Part shown: positions 1 to 14,068 of the stretch, one piece after another
Position numbering within the stretch: position 1 is the first letter of the stretch
Layout of the letters: each line of letters opens with the position of its first letter
From: an uncultured Chloroflexota bacterium
GTDB taxonomy: Bacteria; Chloroflexota; Limnocylindria; Limnocylindrales; CSP1-4
Direction of reading: 5' to 3'
Assembly (NCBI GenBank): GCA_903925955.1
Contig: CAIYHO010000239.1
Span: forward strand, 1-36,044
DNA length: 36,044 bases
Notes under the pieces: model-generated
Told to the model about the DNA's origin: nothing
Databases searched by the model: none
The model's input: only the letters and a program-made list of their open reading frames with translations
Translations under genes and position numbers: made by a program

Positions 1-617
1 ATGTTGGGGTCAACAATCTCGAGGGTGCCCTTGAGCCACTGCTCGTATGTCGTGGAGGCGCCGACGCACCACTTGGCGTTGACGAGGTCCGCGACCTTCT
101 GCGCCGTGGAGGCCTTGGGCACGGCGACCGAGCCAAAGTCGTAGTAGTACGGGTTCACGAAGTCCACGACTTGCATGCGGGTCTTGGTGACCGACATCGA
201 GCCGATGGAGATGTCCCAGCGGTTGGCCCAGCTGCCGGCGGTGATCAGGTCCCAGTTGGGGGTCTGCCACTCGACGGTGAGCTCCTTGCCGACAGCCTTG
301 GACAGGCGCTTCACAACCTCAACGGCGGTGGCGTTGTCAAAGCCGTCAAACGTGTTGGTGGCCGGGTCAAGGAACGAGAACGGCGCGTAGTTGGGGTCAG
401 TTGAGATGCGGACCTTGCCCGATGCCAGGATCTTGCCCAGCAGGGAGTTCGGGTCCACCGTCGGCGCCGGGGTGGGCGTTGCCGGGGCAGCAGTGGCGCC
501 AACCGACGGAACGGGCGTAGGTGCCGCCGTCGGGGCGGGGGTTGCGGCCGAGCCGCAGGCCGCCACGAGGATCGCGGCTGCAGACAGCAGTGCCGCGAAT
601 CGAACGCGATTCGTCAC
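1..617 (-). CDS. ABC transporter substrate-binding lipoprotein, family 3 (amino-acid type), C-terminus truncated by window edge
   Basis: Reverse frame from GTG at 617: MTNRVRFAALLSAAAILVAACGSAATPAPTAAP... lipobox AAC, then GKVRISTDPNYAPFSFLDPATNTFDGF...WDISIGSMSVTKTRMQVVDFVNPYYYD typical of SBP_bac_3; GGAGGAG upstream of the start. The ORF track missed this frame. Confidence 0.85.
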   Translation of the reverse strand, partial: MTNRVRFAALLSAAAILVAACGSAATPAPTAAPTPVPSVGATAAPATPTPAPTVDPNSLLGKILASGKVRISTDPNYAPFSFLDPATNTFDGFDNATAVEVVKRLSKAVGKELTVEWQTPNWDLITAGSWANRWDISIGSMSVTKTRMQVVDFVNPYYYDFGSVAVPKASTAQKVADLVNAKWCVGASTTYEQWLKGTLEIVDPN

Positions 618-723
618 GAGTATCTCCTCCTCCAGTTCACAACGACCGACGGTGCCCAAGACGCGGGACCAACGCTTGAGCAGCCGCAGCCTGACGGGCC
701 ATCCGGCCCATCCGAACGGGGGC

Positions 724-752
724 ACTATCGCATGTCCCGGAGTCCCGGACAA
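724..752 (-). promoter_or_regulatory. putative sigma70-like promoter for the solute-binding protein gene (TTGTCC-N17-GATAGT)
   Basis: Minus strand TTGTCC (752-747), 17-nt spacer, GATAGT (729-724), about 107 nt upstream of the GTG start. Confidence 0.3.
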
Positions 753-843
753 CGCGATCGTGCACGCCAGTTGGCGCTGACCTATGCGCGGCGCGTTGGT
801 GGCAGGCGGCGCGGCGCACGGGACGCATGACCCAGCGCCTCCC

Positions 844-5169
<4,326 letters not shown>

Positions 5170-5189
5170 CGGAGAGCCCAAGCCCAACG

Positions 5190-5501
5190 ATGCCAAGCCT
5201 GCGAGGTCTGTTCGACACGCTCTCGCTCTTCCTGCCCACGCCGGGCGACGAGCCTGCCGGCGGCGCGGCCGCCGACGATGCCGACCTGCACGATCTGCCG
5301 GCGGCCGAGTGGGTGCCGCGGGCGTCGATTGTCATCGGCACGTTGCGCGGCAGCCCGGTTGCGGGGCAGAGCGTGACCGAAGGGCGGATCGCGGAGATCG
5401 CGCACCTCCCGCCCGATGAGCGCGCTGCTCGTCTGCAGGTGCTCATCGAGGAGCAGCGCAGCTTGCGCAGCCACCGCGGCTTCATGGGGGTTGGACGCTA
5501 G
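5190..5501 (+). CDS. hypothetical protein, 103 aa
   Basis: ORF MPSLRGLFDTLSLFLPTPG...HLPPDERAARLQVLIEEQRSLRSHRGFMGVGR directly downstream of the SDR; normal-looking composition, no family recognised. Confidence 0.5.
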   Translation: MPSLRGLFDTLSLFLPTPGDEPAGGAAADDADLHDLPAAEWVPRASIVIGTLRGSPVAGQSVTEGRIAEIAHLPPDERAARLQVLIEEQRSLRSHRGFMGVGR

Positions 5502-5529
5502 CGCAAGCTGTCCCTACGCGGCGAACCCT

Positions 5530-5724
5530 TCAGCCGTCCGTACCGCCGGGGCCGTTCTGGTCCTGCATCTTGGCCTGGAGCGCGGCTCGCTCATAGCCCA
5601 TGTCGCCGCTGTCGCGTCGGCCGTCGATGTCGGGCCGGTGGTCATCTGACGGAGCGTTGATGCCGCCGAAGATGGCGTTGAACAGGCGGGCGATCACCGA
5701 TGCCAGTGCTCTGAGGATTGCCAT
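5530..5724 (-). CDS. small hypothetical protein
   Basis: ORF from internal ATG: MAILRALASVIARLFNAIFGGINAPSDDHRPDIDGRRDSGDMGYERAALQAKMQDQNGPGGTDG; amphipathic N-terminus, no competing gene on the other strand. Confidence 0.4.
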   Translation of the reverse strand: MAILRALASVIARLFNAIFGGINAPSDDHRPDIDGRRDSGDMGYERAALQAKMQDQNGPGGTDG

Positions 5725-5795
5725 GCGGGCGATGCTGCGCCGCTTGCCCGCGCCGGTCAACAGTGCAACGACTCGCCGCGCGCTAGGCTGCGCGC

Positions 5796-6863
5796 ATGAC
5801 GAAGGAAGACCTGCTCATCGCGATCCTTGAAGCGCACGCGCCCATCGAGGCTGCGGGACTGCTGCTGCCTGCCGCTGTGCTGGACGAGCCGGGACCCGGC
5901 GCTGACATGCCGGGCTGGACGCGCAAGGACATCCTTGCGCATGTGGCGTGGTGGAACGAGCGGTCCACGCGGATGATTGCCGGGGTCCAAGCCGACGTTG
6001 ACCCCTTCCCGCCCACGGACGCCGGGTGGGACCTCGACACGCAGAACGCCGACACGCTGGCGGCGCACCGGGCGCGCCCCGCCGCCGAGGTGGTGGCCTG
6101 GGAGGCGGCGTCGTTCCGCGCGCTGGTGGCAGCCGTCTCGGGCGCCACGCCTGACGAGCTGCTGACGCCGGTCTACCGCGCGTGGCTGGTGGACGGGAGC
6201 CTTGCGGATGTGGTTGCCGAGGACTCATACAACCACCACCCCGAGCACGTGCCGCATCTTGCCTGGACGGCGCCCGATGCCGATCTGCGCCTGCACGGGC
6301 CTGCGGCTGCCGGCCATGCCGATGCTGTGCGCGCGCTGCTGGCCGCTGGCGCGGGCGTAGACGATCGGAATGCTGCGGGGCAGACGCCGCTGATGGCGGC
6401 CGTGCGGGGCGGACATGTGGCGGTGGCGCAGTTGCTGCTGGATGCGGGCGCCGAGGTGGATGCGCGTGACGGGCGGCTGGACACGCCGTTCCTTGCTGCG
6501 GGCCCGGCGGGGAACGCCGCGCTGCTGGCGCTGCTCGCCGGGGCTGGCGCCAACCCGGCACTCACCAACCGGTACGGCGGCACGGCGCTGATCCCGGCGT
6601 GTGAGCGCGGACACCTGGACGCGGTCCGCGTGCTGCTTGCACAGACGGCCGTGGACGTGAACCACGTCAACCACCTAGGCTGGACCGGGCTCATGGAGGC
6701 CGTCATCCTGGCCGACGGCGGGCCGGTGCAGCAGGAGATTGTCCGGCTGCTGCTCGCCCACGGCGCGGACGCGTCCATCGCGGATCTCGGCGGCGTCACG
6801 CCGCTGGATCACGCCCGACGTATGGGCTACACCGCGATCACGACGATGCTGGAAGGGCGCTAG
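5796..6863 (+). CDS. fusion of N-terminal DinB/ClbS-like four-helix domain with C-terminal ankyrin repeats
   Basis: 355 aa; N-terminus GWTRKDILAHVAWWNERSTRMI...SYNHHPEHVPHL resembles DinB/ClbS-type domains; C-terminus has repeated GxTPLMAAVRGGHVAVAQLLLDAGAEVDARD-like ankyrin units. Confidence 0.85.
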   Translation: MTKEDLLIAILEAHAPIEAAGLLLPAAVLDEPGPGADMPGWTRKDILAHVAWWNERSTRMIAGVQADVDPFPPTDAGWDLDTQNADTLAAHRARPAAEVVAWEAASFRALVAAVSGATPDELLTPVYRAWLVDGSLADVVAEDSYNHHPEHVPHLAWTAPDADLRLHGPAAAGHADAVRALLAAGAGVDDRNAAGQTPLMAAVRGGHVAVAQLLLDAGAEVDARDGRLDTPFLAAGPAGNAALLALLAGAGANPALTNRYGGTALIPACERGHLDAVRVLLAQTAVDVNHVNHLGWTGLMEAVILADGGPVQQEIVRLLLAHGADASIADLGGVTPLDHARRMGYTAITTMLEGR

Positions 6864-6875
6864 CCGATCAGCCGA

Positions 6876-9599
6876 TCAGCCGAGCAGCTCTAGCCCCGCG
6901 AGGCTCCCCAGCAGCGTCTTGCGCCCGGCGAGCGGGTCCTTGAAGGCCACCATGACCTCCTCGTCGTCGCGAGTGAGCTTTGAGGAGATGACGATGCCGT
7001 CGCCCCAGCGCGGGTGGCGCACGCGGTCGCCGTCGCGGTAGCGGCGCTCGCCCGGCACGATGGGGCGCGGCGGGATGACGCCTCGCGCGCCCGGCCCCGG
7101 CCCCGACGCCGGAACGGCCCGAGGCAACTGGCCCAGCGAGCCTGAGGGGGCGCCTGCGGCAAACGCGTCGCGCTTGGCGCCAAGGTCCCGCGACGGCTTG
7201 AACGCATCCCCGGCGGTGGGCGCCCCCGGCGTGCCGCTCCCCTGCCGCCATGCGCCGCCAGTTGGGCGCGCGCCGCCCATGAGCCGGGTGCCGCGCTCGC
7301 GGAAGACGAGGTCCGGGTCCAGGTCCGCGCCAAACTCGGCCCCGCCGCGGTCAAGCCTTGGGCCGGTCATGAGCTCCGGCGGGATCTCCATGAGGAACCG
7401 CGACGGCACGCTGTTGCCCCCGCCGCCCCACGTCGTCCGGCGCCAGGCGTGCGAGAGGAACAGCCGGCGCTTCGCCCGGGTGATGCCCACGTACGCAAGG
7501 CGGCGCTCCTCCTCAAGCTCCTTCTCGTCGTCCAGGGCCCGGTTGTGCGGGAACAGCCCCTCCTCCATCCCACCGATAAACACCACGGGGAACTCCAGGC
7601 CCTTCGCCGCGTGGAGCGTGATCAGCGTGACCGCGTCCGCCTCGCCCTCGTAGGAGTCCTGGTCCGCCACCAGCGCGGTCTCCTCCAGCAGCCGGTCCAG
7701 CGCGTCCATTGGCGCCAGGTCCTCGTACCGCGTGGTGACAGAGCGAAGCTCCAGCAGGTTCGCCCAGCGGTCCTCGCCGTCCTCGGAGCCGTCGGCCAGC
7801 ATCGCGCGGTACCCCGACGCCTCAAGCACCTCGTCAAGCAGCTCCGGCAGCGGCAGCACGCCCAGCCGTTTGCGCAGCCGCTCCACAAGTGTTGTGAACC
7901 CGCCGATGGCCGTCCGGATCCGCGGCGCGAGCCCCTCGATCTGCCCGTCCGCCCCGGCCTGGAGCGCCGCCAGGACGTTGCCGTCGTGGGTGTCGGCCCA
8001 CTTGCGGACGGCTTCCAGGCTGCGGTCACCGATGCCGCGCGCAGGCACGTTGAGGATGCGGTCAAAGGACACCGAGTCCGTGTCCGAGCGCAGCGTGCGC
8101 AGATACGCCAGGGCGTCCTTTACCTCGCGCCGCTGGTAGAACCGGGTCCCGCCCACCAGCTGGTAGCGGATGCCGTAGCGGAGGAACGCCTCCTCGATGG
8201 CGCGGGACTGGGCGTTCATCCGGTACATGACCGCGATGTCCTTGGGCCGGAAGCGGGTGGATTCGTCGTCGTCGGCCCGCCGCGTCAGCAGGCCACCGCG
8301 CCCCGTGGTGCCGGCCAAACCCTCAACCTGGCGGGCGATCCACTCGGCCTCCTCCTCCTCGTTGTACGCCTCAAACCGCTGGATGGGCACGCCGCCCTGG
8401 TTCTCGGTCCAGAGCTTCTTGTCCGTGCGCCGCTCGTTGCGGGACACGATGGCGTGCGCCGCGTCCAGGATCAGCTTTGTGGAGCGGTAGTTCTGCTCAA
8501 GCTTCACCACGGTGGCGTCGGGATAGTCACGCTCGAAGTCCAGGATGTTGGCGATGTTGGCGCCGCGCCAGCCGTAGATGCTCTGGTCGTCGTCGCCCAC
8601 CACGCACAGGTTGTGGTGCGCCGCGGCCAGCGCGCGGACCCACAGGTACTGCGGCCGGTTGGTGTCCTGGTACTCGTCCACGTGGAGGTAGAGCCAGCGC
8701 TTCTGGTACTTGTCGAGCACCTCGGGCGCCTGGTCGAACAGCTCCACGGCGCGCAGGAGGATGTCGTCGAAGTCCAGCGCGGCGGCCGCCCGGAGGCGCT
8801 CGTCGTAGCGCTTGGCAAGCTTGGCGACAACGCGGTCCTTGTGGGTCTCGGCGTTCTCCGCGAGATAGGTGGCGTCGAGCATCTCGTTCTTGGCGCGGCT
8901 GATGGCGCCCAGGATCGCAGCGGGCCGGAACTCGCCGGTGGCCGGGAGGTCCTGCTCGGCGAGGATGCGCTTCATGAGCTGCTGCTGGTCATCGGTGTCA
9001 TAGATGACGAAGCGGCGGTCAAGGCCGATGGCGTCCCCGTCCGTGCGGAGCACTCTTGCGCACAGCGAATGGAAGGTGCCGGCCTGGACGTCCTTGCCCG
9101 TGTCACCGGTGAGCGCGGTGATGCGCTCGCGGAGCTCGCCTGCCGCCCGGTTGGTGAACGTGACCGCGAGGATGCGCCGTGGCTGCACCGCCTTGGCGCC
9201 AATGAGATACGCGATGCGGTGGGCGATGACGCGTGTCTTGCCGGAGCCGGCGCCGGCGAGGATCAGCAGCGGGCCATCAACGGTGGTGACGGCGCGGGCC
9301 TGCTCTGGGTTGAGACGGCTGACAATCTCGTCTGCCCTGGCGGCACGCCTGGCCGCGATTGCTTGCGCCACGGCTTCGGGGTCCAGCGCGGGACCTGGCG
9401 TGATGTCCTCGGGGACGGGCACATCGCGGAGCCACTCGGGCTCCTCAGGCTCTGTCGGGGTGGACTCCCACGCTGTCTCGACGGGCTCCGGCTCCTCGCC
9501 AAAGTCCAGCCACGTGCCCTGGCCATCAGGCTCCGGCGCGCGCGCTGCCGCGCGTGACTGGGTGCGGCGCGGTTTGCTGCCGGAGGGGGTGGGACTCAC
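6876..9599 (-). CDS. UvrD/PcrA-type superfamily 1 ATP-dependent DNA helicase
   Basis: 907 aa; LNPEQARAVTTVDGPLLILAGAGSGKTRVIAHRIAYLI (Walker A), VDEYQDTNRPQY, VVGDDDQSIYGWRGA, LEQNYRST, VTLITLHAAKGLEFPVVFI; C-terminal PcrA-like domain VRHPRWGDGIVIS. Confidence 0.96.
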   Translation of the reverse strand: MSPTPSGSKPRRTQSRAAARAPEPDGQGTWLDFGEEPEPVETAWESTPTEPEEPEWLRDVPVPEDITPGPALDPEAVAQAIAARRAARADEIVSRLNPEQARAVTTVDGPLLILAGAGSGKTRVIAHRIAYLIGAKAVQPRRILAVTFTNRAAGELRERITALTGDTGKDVQAGTFHSLCARVLRTDGDAIGLDRRFVIYDTDDQQQLMKRILAEQDLPATGEFRPAAILGAISRAKNEMLDATYLAENAETHKDRVVAKLAKRYDERLRAAAALDFDDILLRAVELFDQAPEVLDKYQKRWLYLHVDEYQDTNRPQYLWVRALAAAHHNLCVVGDDDQSIYGWRGANIANILDFERDYPDATVVKLEQNYRSTKLILDAAHAIVSRNERRTDKKLWTENQGGVPIQRFEAYNEEEEAEWIARQVEGLAGTTGRGGLLTRRADDDESTRFRPKDIAVMYRMNAQSRAIEEAFLRYGIRYQLVGGTRFYQRREVKDALAYLRTLRSDTDSVSFDRILNVPARGIGDRSLEAVRKWADTHDGNVLAALQAGADGQIEGLAPRIRTAIGGFTTLVERLRKRLGVLPLPELLDEVLEASGYRAMLADGSEDGEDRWANLLELRSVTTRYEDLAPMDALDRLLEETALVADQDSYEGEADAVTLITLHAAKGLEFPVVFIGGMEEGLFPHNRALDDEKELEEERRLAYVGITRAKRRLFLSHAWRRTTWGGGGNSVPSRFLMEIPPELMTGPRLDRGGAEFGADLDPDLVFRERGTRLMGGARPTGGAWRQGSGTPGAPTAGDAFKPSRDLGAKRDAFAAGAPSGSLGQLPRAVPASGPGPGARGVIPPRPIVPGERRYRDGDRVRHPRWGDGIVISSKLTRDDEEVMVAFKDPLAGRKTLLGSLAGLELLG

Positions 9600-9636
9600 C
9601 GGGCCATTCTAGGTTGGACGGCTTGCCTGGCGATTG

Positions 9637-10473
9637 TCAGGAGCCGACGACGGGCGGGTCAATCACAGACGGGCCGTCCCAGCCGCTGAACACCAGCCGC
9701 AACTGCACGGCCAGCGTCCCATCCGCCGACGCGCTGAGCACCTCCAGCACGGCGGGCCGCAGCGTCTGGGCGTCGGTGCTGAGCGTGATCGTCGTGTTGG
9801 TGGACGGCAGGTCGGCCGCGGCGGCACCGGGCAGCAGAGCAGCGAGGACGGCTGCGGGATCGGCCCCGGCATCAAGCGTGAGCAGGTGGCAGCGTCCCGA
9901 GACGCTTGCGCAGGGCGCCTCCTCGAGCCGCGGCGGCTCGTTGCGGGCGGCCAGATACGAGCGGACGCGGTCCGCGATGGTGAGCGGGTTGAGGTCGATG
10001 CCCGTGTTGGCCGCTGACCCCGCCACGCTGTCCGTGCCGACTGCCTGCCACGAGCCGCCGTCGCTGCGGGACCAGATGGACAGCAGCACGGTGACCGCAT
10101 CGAGGTTGACGCCCACGGCAGGGATGGCGACGTGTGTGCGTGTCCGCAGGTCGCGTGGCCGCAAGTCCGCGCTGAGCGTACTGCCGGCCAGAAGGATCTC
10201 CGCGTCGCGGCGGTTGACGAGGCTGCCTGGCAGTTGCCCCTGCAGCGTCCCCTCCACATGGACCGACGATGCCTCAAGCGTCGCCTGGATGCTCCGCGCC
10301 AGCATCTCGCGCGGGTCGGTGACGCTGGCGGCTGACTGGCGGCCGGCAAGCGGCCCAAAGCCCAGCACGGCGCCAATCGCTGCGATCACCGCCAGGACCA
10401 CCGCCAGCGCGAGGGCATCGGCGGCTGCGGCGCGGGCGAGCGCGACATGCCTCGGGCGCTGTGGCGTGGTCAT
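9637..10473 (-). CDS. membrane-anchored hypothetical protein
   Basis: 278 aa; single N-terminal TM segment ALALAVVLAVIAAIGAVLGFG, then a beta-rich extracytoplasmic domain. Confidence 0.75.
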   Translation of the reverse strand: MTTPQRPRHVALARAAAADALALAVVLAVIAAIGAVLGFGPLAGRQSAASVTDPREMLARSIQATLEASSVHVEGTLQGQLPGSLVNRRDAEILLAGSTLSADLRPRDLRTRTHVAIPAVGVNLDAVTVLLSIWSRSDGGSWQAVGTDSVAGSAANTGIDLNPLTIADRVRSYLAARNEPPRLEEAPCASVSGRCHLLTLDAGADPAAVLAALLPGAAAADLPSTNTTITLSTDAQTLRPAVLEVLSASADGTLAVQLRLVFSGWDGPSVIDPPVVGS

Positions 10474-10510
10474 CGCCCGAGTCTACCGGCGAGGCGGTCC
10501 CCTTCGGCGT

Positions 10511-10891
10511 CTAGCGCCAGCCGGGCGGTGGCGGCGGGGTGCCGGCCATGGGGATCGCGCCGGGGTACGGGACATCATCCTGGACGAGGACGCGGATGCC
10601 GCCGATCCGCCCGGCTGCAACGTTGTACGCGACGCACGCGACCGCGGTGGTGAACCAGCCCATCACGGCATAGCCCATCACGCCAAACACGTACAGCAGC
10701 ACGAGCCCCACGACGCTCCCGCCCGGCGACAGCGTGCCAGCGGCGTCGGGTCCGTGACCGACGGCCAGCATCATCAGGCTCAACGGCACCACGAAGACCA
10801 GCCCGAGAGCCAGCGCGAGCACCGCAAGCAAGAACGCTGCGACATTGGCCGCGCGCACCACGCCGATGCGCCGGATCGTGACGTTCCTCAT
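10511..10891 (-). CDS. small integral membrane protein, DUF3566-like
   Basis: MRNVTIRRIGVVRAANVAAFLLAVLALALGLVFV...TTAVACVAYNVAAGRIGGIRVLVQDD; the two-TM layout and C-terminal YNxxAxxxGGIxVxV resemble DUF3566 (from memory). AGGGGAGG with suitable spacing favours the second ATG. Confidence 0.7.
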   Translation of the reverse strand: MRNVTIRRIGVVRAANVAAFLLAVLALALGLVFVVPLSLMMLAVGHGPDAAGTLSPGGSVVGLVLLYVFGVMGYAVMGWFTTAVACVAYNVAAGRIGGIRVLVQDDVPYPGAIPMAGTPPPPPGWR

Positions 10892-10938
10892 CCTCATCCT
10901 CCCCTGCCTGCGTCTCCGGCACCGGCAACGCCGGCACT

Positions 10939-11134
10939 TTTCGCTAGGAATGAACAAGAATGCCGCGCCGAGGGTGCTTCGGGCTGGGAAACTCACCGGA
11001 TCGGCCGCTGAAAGCGGTTTCGCAACCCCTCAGGCGCCTATTCGGGGGCGAATCGGGGCGACTCGGGGGCGAATCGGGGCGGATTCGACCCCCGAAGTCC
11101 GGTCTCCGCCAGATCTTGTTCACTCCTAGCGAAA
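10939..11134. repeat. 21-bp near-perfect inverted repeat enclosing a 154-bp GC-rich spacer (MITE-like or large hairpin)
   Basis: Left arm 10939-10959 TTTCGCTAGGAATGAACAAGA; right arm 11114-11134 TCTTGTTCACTCCTAGCGAAA (reverse complement TTTCGCTAGGAGTGAACAAGA), 20/21 match. Confidence 0.75.
11042..11083. repeat. 2 x 21-bp tandem direct repeat inside the inverted-repeat element
   Basis: TCGGGGGCGAATCGGGGCGAC followed by TCGGGGGCGAATCGGGGCGGA (19/21 identical), then GATTCGACCCCCGAA, which is nearly complementary to the first TTCGGGGGCGAATC. Confidence 0.8.
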
Positions 11135-11207
11135 TCTGACCAAACACCGCCCGCCGGACCCGCCGCGGCAACCAGCCCCGCGACGCGACCCCGCCCCCAG
11201 AATCGAA

Positions 11208-11241
11208 ACGGCCCCCGGAAGCCGAAGCTCCCGAGGGCCGT
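11208..11241 (-). terminator. rho-independent-like terminator of groEL
   Basis: Minus strand ACGGCCCTCGGGAGCTTCGGCTTCCGGGGGCCGTTTCGATT: strong hairpin followed by TTTCGATT just past the groEL stop. Confidence 0.65.
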
Positions 11242-11282
11242 CTGCGTTTCGCGTGTGACGCGAGCGACGCGAGTTGCGTGGA

Positions 11283-12944
<1,662 letters not shown>

Positions 12945-12963
12945 TTAGCGGCCGAAGAGGACG

Positions 12964-13272
12964 TCAGTCCTCGACGATCGCGAGGATGTCCTTCTGGCCG
13001 ACGATGAGGAGTTCCTCACCCTCAACCTTGAACTCGGTCCCGGCGTACTTTGCGTACAGGACCTTGTTGCCCACGGCGACGTCCATCGTCTCGCGTGAGC
13101 CGGTGTCGAGCGTGCGGCCCGGACCGACGGCGAGGATGACGCCCTCCTGGGGCTTCTCCTTGGAGGTGTCCGGGAGCACGATGCCGGACTTCGTCATCTC
13201 CTCGCGGGGGGCGGGCTTGATGACGACGCGATCGCCCAGCGGGCGGAGCTTCGTCGAAGAGGCGGTTGCCAA
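12964..13272 (-). CDS. groES: 10 kDa co-chaperonin GroES
   Basis: 102 aa from TTG with GGAGG upstream: TKLRPLGDRVVIKPAPREEMTKSGIVLPDTSKEKPQEGVILAVGPG...LLIVGQKDILAIVED. The longer ORF-track start lacks groES homology. Confidence 0.97.
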   Translation of the reverse strand: MATASSTKLRPLGDRVVIKPAPREEMTKSGIVLPDTSKEKPQEGVILAVGPGRTLDTGSRETMDVAVGNKVLYAKYAGTEFKVEGEELLIVGQKDILAIVED

Positions 13273-13470
13273 GGTGCTTTCCTCCTGCGGCCGTACGGTC
13301 GCCGATGGCCTTGTGACTGCGGTGTGGCCGCCTGCGCGCGATGGCGCCGGTGGGGCCCTCCCCAGGTGTAATTGCCGTGCCGCGGGTCGCGGGCCGAGAC
13401 CGTCCGTGTTCCGCCCGGCACTCATGTTCGGAGCTGCCGAGGGTCCTGCGGGCCGCGTCGCCGCGCTGCG

Positions 13471-13497
13471 TTGGCACTCTCACCCTGAGAGTGCCAA
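13471..13497 (-). promoter_or_regulatory. CIRCE operator (HrcA binding site) upstream of groESL
   Basis: TTGGCACTC-TCACCCTGA-GAGTGCCAA: perfect 9-bp inverted repeat with 9-nt spacer, matching the CIRCE layout TTAGCACTC-N9-GAGTGCTAA. Confidence 0.95.
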
Positions 13498-13498
13498 T

Positions 13499-13528
13499 AC
13501 GGTAGCCGGGCAGGTGCGAGGCTGTCAA
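13499..13528 (-). promoter_or_regulatory. sigma70-like groESL promoter (TTGACA-N18-TACCGT)
   Basis: Minus strand TTGACA (13528-13523), 18-nt spacer, TACCGT (13504-13499), directly upstream of CIRCE. Confidence 0.7.
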
Positions 13529-13531
13529 CCG

Positions 13532-13616
13532 GGGGGCGTCTGCCGGGGGCGTCTGCCGCGAGCTGCCGGGGGCGTCTGCCGGGGGCGTCTGCCGGGGGCG
13601 TCTGCCGCGAGCTGCC
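13532..13616. repeat. compound tandem repeat A-A-B-A-A-A-B (A = GGGGGCGTCTGCC, B = GCGAGCTGCC)
   Basis: Read directly: five exact 13-bp A units and two exact 10-bp B units. Confidence 0.95.
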
Positions 13617-13649
13617 GGGCCGCCTCGGCGCCGCGCGGGTTGGCTCGCC

Positions 13650-13697
13650 TCGGCCGAGCCCCTTCGCCTCGCCTCTGCCGAGCCCCTTCGCCTCGCC
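13650..13697. repeat. 2 x 24-bp tandem repeat (TCGGCCGAGCCCCTTCGCCTCGCC / TCTGCCGAGCCCCTTCGCCTCGCC)
   Basis: Adjacent units differing at two positions. Confidence 0.9.
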
Positions 13698-13718
13698 TCG
13701 GCGCCCGATGTCGGTGGG

Positions 13719-13946
13719 CGTATGCACTCCATGACTGCCTCAAGAGCTACGCGGGGCACAAGGGTCCGCGCCGGGCAGCCGAGGGGCGACCGACGGCGGA
13801 ACGCGGCATGCGTGTCAACCGCGCCATTCACCCCATGCATACGGCGGGGTCGAAGGCGGCCGATTGGACCGGCGGGCGGCGGCGTGGCGCCCGGCGGGGA
13901 GCGGTAGCGCCGGCGATGGCCTGCGGGCAGCCATGGAGTGCATACG
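13719..13946. repeat. 21-bp inverted repeat pair bounding a 228-bp intergenic segment
   Basis: Left arm 13719-13739 CGTATGCACTCCATGACTGCC; right arm 13926-13946 GGCAGCCATGGAGTGCATACG (reverse complement CGTATGCACTCCATGGCTGCC), 20/21. A third partial copy ATGCATACGGC lies near 13836. Confidence 0.8.
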
Positions 13947-14068
13947 GCCGGGCGGAAGCGACGCACAGAGGAGGCCGGCGGCGTAGCGGCCGGCGGCGCA
14001 CAGCGGCGCACAGCGGAGCCCGGCCGGGCGGAAGCGGAGCCCGGCGGGCGAAGGGCAGGGCCGAAACC

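Noticed and set aside
7449-9557. 702-aa plus-strand ORF opposite the UvrD-type helicase
   Set aside because: Mirror-frame artefact of codon bias; the opposite strand carries all SF1 helicase motifs.
11040-11100. tRNA-like T-loop (GGATTCGACCCCC)
   Set aside because: No acceptor, D or anticodon stems can be drawn around it; explained by the local direct and inverted repeats.
13532-13616. Possible CRISPR array
   Set aside because: Repeat units are contiguous with no unique spacers of constant length; it is a minisatellite.
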